Notes under the pieces: generated by a model
What the model saw: only the letters and a program-made list of their open reading frames with translations
Told to the model about the DNA's origin: nothing
Database searches by the model: none
Program-made: the position numbers and the translations under genes
Assembly (NCBI GenBank): GCA_020201295.1
Contig: JAIVHA010000145.1
Coordinates: forward strand, 1 to 9,416
Source of the DNA: Lysobacteraceae bacterium
GTDB taxonomy: Bacteria; Pseudomonadota; Gammaproteobacteria; DSM-19610
Reading direction: 5' to 3'
Length of the DNA stretch: 9,416 nt
Shown: positions 1 through 7,722 of the stretch, one piece after another
How positions within the stretch are numbered: the stretch's first letter is position 1
How the letters are laid out: each line of letters starts with the position of its first letter

Positions 1-369
1 CTGGCGCACGAACTCCGGCTCATGACCATCGACGCACAACTGGATACCCCGCTCCAGGAAGGGATTGGAGATCTCGCGGCCTTCCAGGCCCAGTACGCCT
101 TCCTTGCGGGCGATATTGGCCAGTTCCACCCCCTCGCGGATGAGGGACTGGGGGTCCTCCGGCTTGTGCATGAAGGCCTTCATGGCAATCTTGAAGGCGC
201 TGAAGAAATGGGCCAGGGGGAACTTCATCAGCACCACCATGAACGTGCCCAGCCCGACGATGAGCAGCGAGGGCACATTGAGGAAGATCAGGGCGCTGCC
301 GCCGATGACGATGGCGGTGGTGATGATGCCGAAGGCACCGATGAGGCCGATGAGGGTGGCGAGATCCAC
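1..369 (-). CDS. pomA: Flagellar motor stator protein PomA/MotA (3' part outside window)
   Basis: The first 123 codons of an inner-membrane stator subunit, which with PomB/MotB forms the ion channel that drives flagellar rotation. The product begins MDLATLIGLIGAFG and has two hydrophobic segments (about residues 5-25 and 33-50). A cytoplasmic region follows with R88, K89, E96 and E99, the charged positions known in Vibrio PomA to contact the rotor protein FliG; the E97 equivalent is Gly. The segment VDGHEPEFVR matches the PomA family VDGHD region. The start is GTG at 369, supported by a GGGGGAG Shine-Dalgarno (377-383) with a 7-base spacer. A sigma-28-like promoter lies upstream. The coupling ion (Na+ or H+) cannot be decided, because the later TM3/TM4 and the partner subunit are outside the window. 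The partner gene is expected just beyond base 1. Confidence 0.93.
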   Translation of the reverse strand, partial: MDLATLIGLIGAFGIITTAIVIGGSALIFLNVPSLLIVGLGTFMVVLMKFPLAHFFSAFKIAMKAFMHKPEDPQSLIREGVELANIARKEGVLGLEGREISNPFLERGIQLCVDGHEPEFVRQ

Positions 370-527
370 TAGCCCGCTCCCCCACACGCACGGGCAGCCG
401 CCAGCGACCCAGGCGCCCGAAAAGGAACGGGCAGCCGGGGGCCATCAACCCCTGGCGCGAGCCTGGCACGGGAGCCACGCGGCGAAACAGGCTGAAAATC
501 CAGCTTCAGCAAGTGCTTGGGCTCCAT
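369..527 (-). CDS. Possible 52-aa leader ORF overlapping the pomA start
   Basis: A short reading frame in the pomA leader begins MEPKHLLKLDFQPV and ends with a TAG whose last base (369) is the first base of the pomA GTG, giving a 1-base stop/start overlap. An AGGAG stands 11 bases before the ATG, which is a long spacing. The protein resembles no family I recognise and is Pro/Ala/Arg-rich at its C-terminus. Its third codon positions are not consistently G/C, unlike neighbouring real genes. It may be a translated leader coupled to pomA, or chance. Confidence 0.2.
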   Translation of the reverse strand: MEPKHLLKLDFQPVSPRGSRARLAPGVDGPRLPVPFRAPGSLAAARACGGAG

Positions 528-581
528 GCGGAAAACATCTCCTGTACGGCGGTCGGCGGGAATCGGGAGCTTGCCTGGGAT

Positions 582-608
582 GTATCGCCGTCCACGGGGA
601 AATCTTGA
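582..608 (-). promoter_or_regulatory. Sigma-28 (FliA) type promoter for pomA
   Basis: On the minus strand, TCAAGATT (601-608), an 11-base spacer and GGCGATAC (582-589). The E. coli FliA consensus is TAAAGTTT-N11-GCCGATAA; each element matches 6 of 8 positions with the exact spacer. Its place upstream of a late flagellar gene fits. The predicted leader to the pomA GTG is about 200 bases. Confidence 0.62.
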
Positions 609-623
609 GCCGCGTAACGGCTC
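607..623. repeat. Small perfect hairpin beside the sigma-28 -35 element
   Basis: GAGCCG and CGGCTC flank a 5-base loop (CGTAA). It touches the upstream edge of the -35 element of the pomA promoter. It may be an operator or chance. Confidence 0.3.
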
Positions 624-644
624 GCTTCCCCACCCCACTGCGAT

Positions 645-650
645 TACAAT
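645..650 (+). promoter_or_regulatory. Possible -10 element for the SDR gene
   Basis: TACAAT matches TATAAT at 5 of 6 positions, 36 bases upstream of the ATG at 687. No good -35 is seen at 16-18 bases (TCGCTT at 17), so the call is weak. Confidence 0.25.
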
Positions 651-686
651 TCACTGATTACAGAAGAGAATTTATCGAGTCCAGGG

Positions 687-1553
687 ATGCCCGCCGTGCC
701 CGTCAAAAACACCCCCGCCCCCGTCCTGATCACCGGCTGTTCCTCGGGCATCGGCCTGTGCGCCGCCCGCACCCTCGGGCAGCGGGGCTTCCAGGTATTC
801 GCCAGCTGCCGCCGGGAGCAGGACGTACAACGGCTGCGGGATGAGGGGCTGCGTTGCCTGCGGCTGGACCTGGAGGATTCCGCGTCCATCCAGGCGGCCC
901 TGGACGAACTGCTGGAAGAGACCGGTGGTCGGCTCTACGGCCTGTTCAACAACGCGGGCTACGGCCAGCCGGGCGCCGTGGAGGACCTGCGCCGCGAGGT
1001 GCTGCGCGCCCAGTTCGAAACCAATGTGTTCGGTACCCTGGAACTGATCAGCCGGGTCATCCCGGTCATGCGCCGCCAGGGAGAAGGCCGCATCATCCAG
1101 AACAGCTCGGTGCTGGGTTTCGTGGCACTGCAATACCGGGGGGCCTACAACGCCAGCAAGTACGCCCTGGAAGGCCTGTACGACACCCTGCGCCTGGAAC
1201 TGGCGGGGACCGGCATTGGCGTGTCCCTGGTGGAACCCGGCCCCATCGAGAGCCGCTTCCGCGCCAATGCCTACGAGAAATTCCTGGCCAATATCGATGC
1301 CGGAGCCAGCGTCCACCGCGACACCTATACGACCATGGTACAGCGCCTGACCAAACCCGGCCCGGCCGCGCCCTTCACCCTGCCCGCGGAAGCCGTGGTG
1401 ACCAAGGTGTTGCATGCGCTGGAAAGCCCGCGCCCGCGGCCGCGCTACTACGTCACCTTCCCCACCTACCTGTTCGGGACGCTCAAGCGCGTGCTCAGCA
1501 CGCGCATGCTGGACCGGTTGTTGCTGCGGGTTTCGCGGAGGGAACAGCGGTGA
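687..1553 (+). CDS. Short-chain dehydrogenase/reductase, YbbO-like
   Basis: A cytosolic classical SDR of 288 aa with a Rossmann fold. The cofactor motif is TGCSSGIG (16-23). Arg42 and Arg43 after the second strand suggest NADP(H) preference. The structural motif NNAG is at 88-91, Asn113, catalytic Ser141 (NSSVLG) and the Y154-N-A-S-K158 active site follow, and EPGPI is at 183-187. The pattern GRGAYxASKYALE and the overall length resemble E. coli YbbO, an NADP-dependent long-chain aldehyde reductase; the substrate here is inferred only. The start is uncertain. ATG 687 has only a weak GAG upstream, while GTG 696 has AGGG at a 9-base spacing and would remove three residues. It is transcribed away from pomA. 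Its stop codon is directly followed by a 22-bp inverted repeat. Confidence 0.9.
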   Translation: MPAVPVKNTPAPVLITGCSSGIGLCAARTLGQRGFQVFASCRREQDVQRLRDEGLRCLRLDLEDSASIQAALDELLEETGGRLYGLFNNAGYGQPGAVEDLRREVLRAQFETNVFGTLELISRVIPVMRRQGEGRIIQNSSVLGFVALQYRGAYNASKYALEGLYDTLRLELAGTGIGVSLVEPGPIESRFRANAYEKFLANIDAGASVHRDTYTTMVQRLTKPGPAAPFTLPAEAVVTKVLHALESPRPRPRYYVTFPTYLFGTLKRVLSTRMLDRLLLRVSRREQR

Positions 1554-1624
1554 CTAGCAGCCTGTCGGACTTAGGTGCCCGTAGCGAGCAAGGTGGGAGC
1601 AGCCTAAGTCCGACAGGCTGCTAG
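1554..1624. repeat. 22-bp perfect inverted repeat abutting the SDR stop codon
   Basis: Arms 1554-1575 and 1603-1624 are exact reverse complements around a 27-base loop. The core is GCAGCCTGTCGGACTTAGG. Both outer ends are CTAG. It begins on the base after the TGA stop. The long stem could protect or end the SDR transcript, but no U-tract follows. It looks like a dispersed non-coding palindrome or miniature element; only one copy is in the window. Confidence 0.8.
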
Positions 1625-1628
1625 GCAT

Positions 1629-1680
1629 CTGTAGGAGCGGCGCAAGCCGCGAACATTCGCGGCTTGCGCCGCTCCTACAG
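1629..1680. repeat. REP pair fused into a 25-bp perfect palindrome
   Basis: Two REP units face each other: plus 1631-1653 and minus 1656-1678, each beginning GTAGGAGCGG and ending CGCGAA, with only two bases (CA) between them. With flanking CT/AG the stem reaches 25 bp. The unit's internal stem is GCGGC-GCAA-GCCGC. RNA from either strand would fold into a very stable hairpin between the convergent SDR and clpB genes. Confidence 0.85.
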
Positions 1681-1708
1681 GACAAGCGAACGGTTCGTGC
1701 CTGGTCTG

Positions 1709-1732
1709 TTCGCGGGCAGAGCCCGCTCCTAC
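1709..1732 (-). repeat. REP element
   Basis: A minus-oriented unit GTAGGAGCGGGC-TCT-GCCCGCGAA. Its internal stem-loop sequence is identical to the copies at 4726-4749, 6846-6869 and 6935-6958. Confidence 0.85.
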
Positions 1733-1778
1733 AGGTTAAAAGCGAAAAAGGGAATATAAGCCTAAAAAACTCATTTCA

Positions 1779-1907
1779 GCCACGGAATCACACGGAAAAA
1801 TACTGGTAAGATCATATGCTTGACACAAAAGCCCGCCTCACCCTCCTGATGCTGTGTCGAGGCTTCACGACGAGGTTTTTTCCGTGTCTTCCGTGTGATT
1901 CCGTGGC
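1779..1907. repeat. CACGGAA foldback element, copy 1
   Basis: The left arm is 1779-1797 and the right arm ends at 1907, with 19 bp of perfect complementarity (GCCACGGAATCACACGGAA). Arms are made of CACGGAA units about 10 bases apart: two on the left, three on the right. The interior (about 1798-1879) is unrelated to the other copies. Read on the minus strand it lies downstream of clpB, and a U6 tract (1764-1769) follows the stem after 9 bases. That is not a canonical terminator, but it could help end clpB transcription. Confidence 0.85.
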
Positions 1908-1949
1908 AAATGTAGTTTTCAGGTTTAAATCCCCCCTTGGAGGTCCGGA

Positions 1950-4547
<2,598 letters not shown>

Positions 4548-4590
4548 GCGGTATGACTCCCGGTCACAATAATCGAATCTGCTAACAAGG

Positions 4591-4616
4591 ATGGGGGCTG
4601 TGGGGGAATTTTCAAG
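4591..4616 (-). promoter_or_regulatory. Sigma-32 heat-shock promoter of clpB
   Basis: On the minus strand, CTTGAA (4611-4616), a 14-base spacer and CCCCAT (4591-4596). The sigma-32 consensus is CTTGAA-N13-15-CCCCATNT. The -35 also has the preferred CCC upstream. The start of transcription would be near 4584, giving a leader of about 37 bases. This lets clpB respond to heat independently of the genes upstream. Confidence 0.85.
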
Positions 4617-4633
4617 GGGTGGGGGCCAACCTG

Positions 4634-4749
4634 TTCGCGACCAAGGCCGCTCCTACGGGTGGTGAGATCCCGCGCCCATGTAGGAGCGGCCTTCGGCCGC
4701 GAACCGTCCGAGGCACCACAGGCCGTTCGCGGGCAGAGCCCGCTCCTAC
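4634..4749. repeat. REP triplet, left cluster
   Basis: Three units alternate in orientation: minus 4634-4656 (GCGGCC-TTG-GTCGC, one stem mismatch), plus 4680-4703 (GCGGCC-TTC-GGCCGC) and minus 4726-4749 (GCGGGC-TCT-GCCCGC), with 22-23 base spacers. All begin GTAGGAGCGG and end CGCGAA. It lies between the def stop and the clpB heat-shock promoter. The right-hand unit supplies the TAG stop of def. Read on the opposite strand, its first two units and the spacer between them resemble the cluster at 6846-6958. Confidence 0.9.
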
Positions 4750-5249
4750 TGGTGGTTCTTCCGCCGGAACAGGTCGTTGCGGCGGCTCACCAGGCGGTCG
4801 AGGAACAGCAGGCCGTCCAGGTGATCCATTTCGTGCTGCACGGCGCGGGCCTCGAAGCCCTGCATCTGGAATTCCAGCGCTTGCCCCCAGGGGTCGCGGG
4901 CCTCCAGGCGGATGGCCTCGGCACGGATCACGTTACCGGTGAAATCGGGCACCGACAGGCAGCCCTCGCGGCCCACGGCGAAGCCCTCCCATGCGGTGAT
5001 CTCGGGGTTCACCAGCACCAGGTAGCCGTGGTTGGGCACCGGCTTTTTCAGCTTCGACACATCGACGATCACCACCCGTTCGAACCAGCCCACCTGGGGC
5101 GCGGCGATGCCCACGGCACCGGGACCGGCCAGGCGGGTCTCCTCCAGGGCGGCGACGCGCGCCCGCAGGTCGTCATCGAAGTCGGCGACCGGGACCGATT
5201 CCTGCTTCAGGCGCTCGTCGGGATAGGTGAGGATCTCCAGCACCGCCAT
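4746..5249 (-). CDS. def: Peptide deformylase
   Basis: A 167-aa metalloenzyme that removes the formyl group from the N-terminal Met of new proteins at the ribosome. All three signature motifs are present: GIAAPQVG (47-54), EGCLS (95-99) with metal ligand Cys97, and QHEMDHLDG (138-146) with ligands His139 and His143 and catalytic Glu140. The first Gly of motif 1 (GxGxAAxQ) is Ala (AVGIAAPQ). Length is usual for the family. The start ATG follows the ACT-gene stop by 3 bases and has only a poor Shine-Dalgarno, so translation is probably coupled. It is not beside fmt, its common partner, so it may be a second deformylase (inference). The stop codon TAG lies inside a REP element. Confidence 0.96.
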   Translation of the reverse strand: MAVLEILTYPDERLKQESVPVADFDDDLRARVAALEETRLAGPGAVGIAAPQVGWFERVVIVDVSKLKKPVPNHGYLVLVNPEITAWEGFAVGREGCLSVPDFTGNVIRAEAIRLEARDPWGQALEFQMQGFEARAVQHEMDHLDGLLFLDRLVSRRNDLFRRKNHQ

Positions 5250-5252
5250 GGC

Positions 5253-5774
5253 TCACCCGATCATGGTTTCGATGGACTGCACCTCCACCTCGACACCGCT
5301 GTCGCGCAGCGGCGCCAGGGCCTGTTCGATGGCTTCCACGCCGTCGTCGGCCTGGCCCTCGATGTGCAATACATAGAAGGGGGTAGACTTGCTGCCACCC
5401 ACATCGGACTGCAGGTCGAGGATATTGAAGCCCACCCGGGCCAGGGCCGTGGTCACCTGTGCCACGATGCCGGCGCGGTCGGCACCGAACACGCTGATAC
5501 GCACATCGGGGATGCGGTGCTGGTGCAGATGGGCCTCGATGGGATCCAGGTGCAGGCGCAGGCCCAGGGACGCGGCCACCGGCTCCACCAGCGAGCGCAG
5601 CGCCTCGGTGTCGCCCTCATGCTGCACCATCATCATGACCGTGAAATTGCCTCCCAGGCGGGCCATGGAGGTCTCACCAAGATTGGCGCCACCCTGGAAC
5701 AACGCCTGGGCGATGGCCGCCACGATACCGGGCCGGTCCGTGCCCACCAGGGTCAGCATGCACCAGTTGCTCAT
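5253..5774 (-). CDS. Tandem ACT-domain protein, GcvR-like
   Basis: A soluble protein of 173 aa with two ACT domains and no DNA-binding domain. ACT1 is about 5-75 (LTLVGTDRPGIVAAIAQAL) and ACT2 about 91-170 (ISVFGADRAGIVAQVTTALA). The layout is that of the GcvR family; E. coli GcvR binds glycine and blocks the activator GcvA of the glycine cleavage operon. No gcv gene is in the window, so that role is not shown; it may be a general amino-acid sensor. The start is well supported by GAGGAG (5781-5786) 6 bases before the ATG. That Shine-Dalgarno overlaps the TGA of the upstream ZIP gene (5785-5787), so the two are very likely co-transcribed. def follows after 3 bases. Confidence 0.9.
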   Translation of the reverse strand: MSNWCMLTLVGTDRPGIVAAIAQALFQGGANLGETSMARLGGNFTVMMMVQHEGDTEALRSLVEPVAASLGLRLHLDPIEAHLHQHRIPDVRISVFGADRAGIVAQVTTALARVGFNILDLQSDVGGSKSTPFYVLHIEGQADDGVEAIEQALAPLRDSGVEVEVQSIETMIG

Positions 5775-5784
5775 GGTTCGCTCC

Positions 5785-6579
5785 TCAATGCAGAGTGGAA
5801 TGGGCCAGGTAGATGACCGTAACCCCCGCCGCGATCAGCAGCAACTGCTGCAGGGTGACCTTCACCTCCAGGCGCTTGTGCAAGCCGGGGATCAGGTCCG
5901 CCACGGCGATATACAGGAAGCTGGAAGCGGCCACCGCCAGCACATAGGGCAGCGCCTGCTGGGCCTCGCCCAGGGCATAGAAGGCCACCACGCCGCCGAT
6001 CACCGTGGTCAGGCTGGACAGTACGTTATAGAAAAAGGCCTTGCGACGGGTGAAGCCGCTGTGCAGCAACAGGGCGAAATCGCCGACTTCCTGGGGAATC
6101 TCGTGGGACGCCACCGCCAGGGCGGTGACCACGCCGAGATGGAAATCGGTCAGGAAAGCCGCCGCGATGAGCACCCCGTCCACCAGGTTGTGCAGGCCGT
6201 CGCCCACCAGCACCATGGTGCCGATGGCCTGCTTCTGGGCATGCTCATGGTCATGGTGTTCGTCCGGGGCATGCACCTCGCACACCTCGTGGTGGCAATG
6301 CCGCCAGATGACCAGCTTTTCCAACAGGAAGAACGCGAACAGGCCCAGCAGCACGGTGCCGGTGATGACGTGGTAGTCCTCCACCCCCGGCGCGGCCAGG
6401 GCGTGGGGCAGCAGCGCCAGCAGGGCCGCGCCCAACAGGGCGCCGATGGCGAAGCTCACGAAATGGGGCAGCAGCTCGGTACGCGTGCGCTCCGGCAGCA
6501 GCAGGAACACCGAGGCCGCGAGCACGCTGAGCACGCCGCCCAGCAGGGTGAAGAGAATGATCCAGAGTAACAGGGGCAT
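5785..6579 (-). CDS. ZIP-family divalent metal transporter
   Basis: An inner-membrane importer of 264 aa, probably for zinc or a related divalent ion, with about eight hydrophobic segments. The metal path residues are visible: H130-N-x-x-D134 in TM4 and H159-E-I-P-Q-E164-V-G-D in TM5. The TM5 motif resembles the LIV-1-type HExPHExGD, with Gln in place of the second His. The cytoplasmic loop between TM3 and TM4 (93-113) is rich in His, Cys and acidic residues (H94, C95, H96, H97, C100, H103, H108, H109, H111, H113), typical of metal-sensing ZIP loops. It is first of the ZIP-ACT-def unit. The ATG at 6579 has no clear Shine-Dalgarno; upstream is AT-rich sequence and a CACGGAA foldback element. 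No Zur box is recognisable. Confidence 0.93.
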   Translation of the reverse strand: MPLLLWIILFTLLGGVLSVLAASVFLLLPERTRTELLPHFVSFAIGALLGAALLALLPHALAAPGVEDYHVITGTVLLGLFAFFLLEKLVIWRHCHHEVCEVHAPDEHHDHEHAQKQAIGTMVLVGDGLHNLVDGVLIAAAFLTDFHLGVVTALAVASHEIPQEVGDFALLLHSGFTRRKAFFYNVLSSLTTVIGGVVAFYALGEAQQALPYVLAVAASSFLYIAVADLIPGLHKRLEVKVTLQQLLLIAAGVTVIYLAHSTLH

Positions 6580-6620
6580 GCTGGTTATTTATTTCCCGGT
6601 AATGAAGCAAAAAACCGTAT

Positions 6621-6754
6621 TGGCCACGGAAGCACACGGAAATACACGGAAGAAAACACCTGGGAAAGCGCGATTGAGTTGTCATTGCTTCGCTGCGCTC
6701 GCAATGACGATTCAATGATTTTCTTCCGTGTATTTCCGTGTGCTTCCGTGGCCA
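6621..6754. repeat. CACGGAA foldback element, copy 2 (36-bp perfect arms)
   Basis: Arms 6621-6656 and 6719-6754 are perfect reverse complements. Each arm is TGGC followed by three 10-base units: CACGGAAGCA, CACGGAAATA, CACGGAAGAA. The 62-base interior carries a separate nested hairpin (6681-6708). Read on the minus strand, a U6 tract (6609-6614) follows the stem by 6 bases, so it could attenuate transcription entering the ZIP gene from pgeF. Confidence 0.92.
6681..6708. repeat. GTCATTGC...GCAATGAC palindrome nested in the foldback element
   Basis: GTCATTGC (6681-6688) and GCAATGAC (6701-6708) flank TTCGCTGCGCTC. The outer sequences ATTGA and TCAAT extend the symmetry imperfectly. Similar GTCATTGCGAGCG-type repeats are widespread in bacterial intergenic DNA (from memory). 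It is unrelated to the CACGGAA arms around it. Confidence 0.75.
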
Positions 6755-6820
6755 GAATCGATCTTGTCATGCGGTAGAAGACATGGCACCAGCATGATAC
6801 CCGAAGCCGCGCCCGGCGGC

Positions 6821-6834
6821 GTCACTCCCGCCAG
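6821..6834. repeat. 14-base direct repeat, copy A
   Basis: GTCACTCCCGCCAG, identical to 6975-6988, which is the 3' end of pgeF including its stop codon. The two copies bracket the REP triplet 6846-6958. Confidence 0.8.
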
Positions 6835-6845
6835 CGAAGCAACCC

Positions 6846-6958
6846 GTAGGAGCGGGCTCTGCCCGCGAATGGCTGCAGAATGCCGGACGGTTCGCGGCCA
6901 AGGCCGCTCCTACAGGCAGCAATCCCCATGCCCCGTAGGAGCGGGCTCTGCCCGCGAA
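6846..6958. repeat. REP triplet, right cluster
   Basis: Three units alternate: plus 6846-6869 (GCGGGC-TCT-GCCCGC), minus 6891-6913 (GCGGCC-TTG-GCCGC) and plus 6935-6958 (GCGGGC-TCT-GCCCGC), with 21-base spacers. It starts 17 bases beyond the pgeF stop. Its orientation is the inverse of the cluster at 4634-4749. The first spacer plus unit shares CGGACGGTTCGCGGCC with that cluster's opposite strand. Confidence 0.9.
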
Positions 6959-6974
6959 TGGCCTGTTCTGATGT

Positions 6975-6988
6975 GTCACTCCCGCCAG
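6975..6988. repeat. 14-base direct repeat, copy B (3' end of pgeF)
   Basis: GTCACTCCCGCCAG; on the minus strand it contains the last Trp-Arg-Glu codons of pgeF and its TGA. It is the right-hand partner of 6821-6834. Confidence 0.8.
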
Positions 6989-7722
6989 ATCAGGGTCGCC
7001 ATGCGGCCGGTGACACCGTCGCGGCGATAGGAATAGAAGCGCTCTGCCTCGCGCAAGGTGCAATGCTCCCCGCCATAGACCGCATCCAGGCCCCGGGCGG
7101 CCAGGCGCAGGCGCGCCAGCCCGTACAGGTCCGCCAGCCAATGGCCGGGGCGGGTCTCCTGGAAGGCCGCGGCGGCAGTCGGCTGGAAGGCCAGGAAGGC
7201 ATTGCGCACCTCCGGTCCTACTTCAAAGGCCGCCGGACCGATGGCCGGCCCCAGCCAGGCCAGGTATTCCCCGGGTCCGAGGGCGTCGAGGGCGGCTTCC
7301 AGCACGCCGCCGGCCAGGCCGCGCCAGCCGGCATGCACCGCCGCCACCCGCTGGCCGTCGAGGCTGCAGAACAACACGGGCAGACAATCGGCGGTGAGCA
7401 CGGCGCACACCGCACCCGGCGTGGTGGCGTAGCTGCCATCGGCCTGCACCGGGGCGCTGGCCCGCGCCGCGTCCACCAGGCTGCTGCCATGCACCTGCGT
7501 CAACCAAACCGGTTCCGCCGGCAGCCGAAAGCGCTCGCGCAGAAGACGGCGATTCTCACGCACCGCATCCGGGTCATCGTCCACATGGTCGGCCAGGTTC
7601 CAGTCCGCAAAGGGCACCCGGCTGACGCCACCGCGACGCAGGGTGGTCAGGGCCTTCACGCCGGCCGGTGCCGGCCAGTCCGGCAGCAGCACGTGGGGTT
7701 CGCAGGGGCGAGGGTCGCTCAT
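6976..7722 (-). CDS. pgeF: YfiH/PgeF family purine nucleoside phosphorylase-like protein (peptidoglycan editing factor)
   Basis: A 248-aa member of the YfiH/YlmD/LACC1 family, formerly called multicopper polyphenol oxidase. Family members act on purine nucleosides (phosphorolysis/deamination), and in E. coli loss of YfiH lets wrong residues enter peptidoglycan. The metal-site residues are present: H78 in TQVHGSSLV, C113 in TADCLPVLF and H130 in AVHAGWRGL; GPAIGP (158-163) is also typical. The frame stays open to 7950, but the start is placed at ATG 7722: it overlaps the rluD stop as ATGA, has AGGA 6 bases upstream, and gives the family length (E. coli 243 aa). It is thus translationally coupled to rluD. 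In E. coli clpB follows directly; here another three genes intervene. Confidence 0.95.
   Translation of the reverse strand: MSDPRPCEPHVLLPDWPAPAGVKALTTLRRGGVSRVPFADWNLADHVDDDPDAVRENRRLLRERFRLPAEPVWLTQVHGSSLVDAARASAPVQADGSYATTPGAVCAVLTADCLPVLFCSLDGQRVAAVHAGWRGLAGGVLEAALDALGPGEYLAWLGPAIGPAAFEVGPEVRNAFLAFQPTAAAAFQETRPGHWLADLYGLARLRLAARGLDAVYGGEHCTLREAERFYSYRRDGVTGRMATLIWRE

Larger units (their letters stand above)
370..686. other. Divergent intergenic region between pomA and the SDR gene
   Basis: No well-supported gene is present. The region holds the sigma-28-like promoter for pomA (582-608), a small perfect hairpin (607-623), a weak possible sigma-70 -10 for the SDR gene (645-650), and the doubtful leader ORF 369-527. 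Confidence 0.6.

Noticed and set aside
65..844. 259-codon plus-strand open frame across pomA and into the SDR gene
   Set aside because: It is antisense to pomA and out of frame with the SDR. No coding signal is recognised in the intergenic part.
6621..6754. CRISPR-like array from repeated CACGGAA units
   Set aside because: The units are 7-10 bases with only 2-3 base variable positions and are arranged as inverted arms. There are no spacers of CRISPR length and no cas genes.
6794..6799. TATCAT as a minus-strand -10 for the ZIP unit
   Set aside because: It matches 5 of 6 positions, but no -35 is recognisable and it lies more than 200 bases from the ZIP start, beyond the foldback element.
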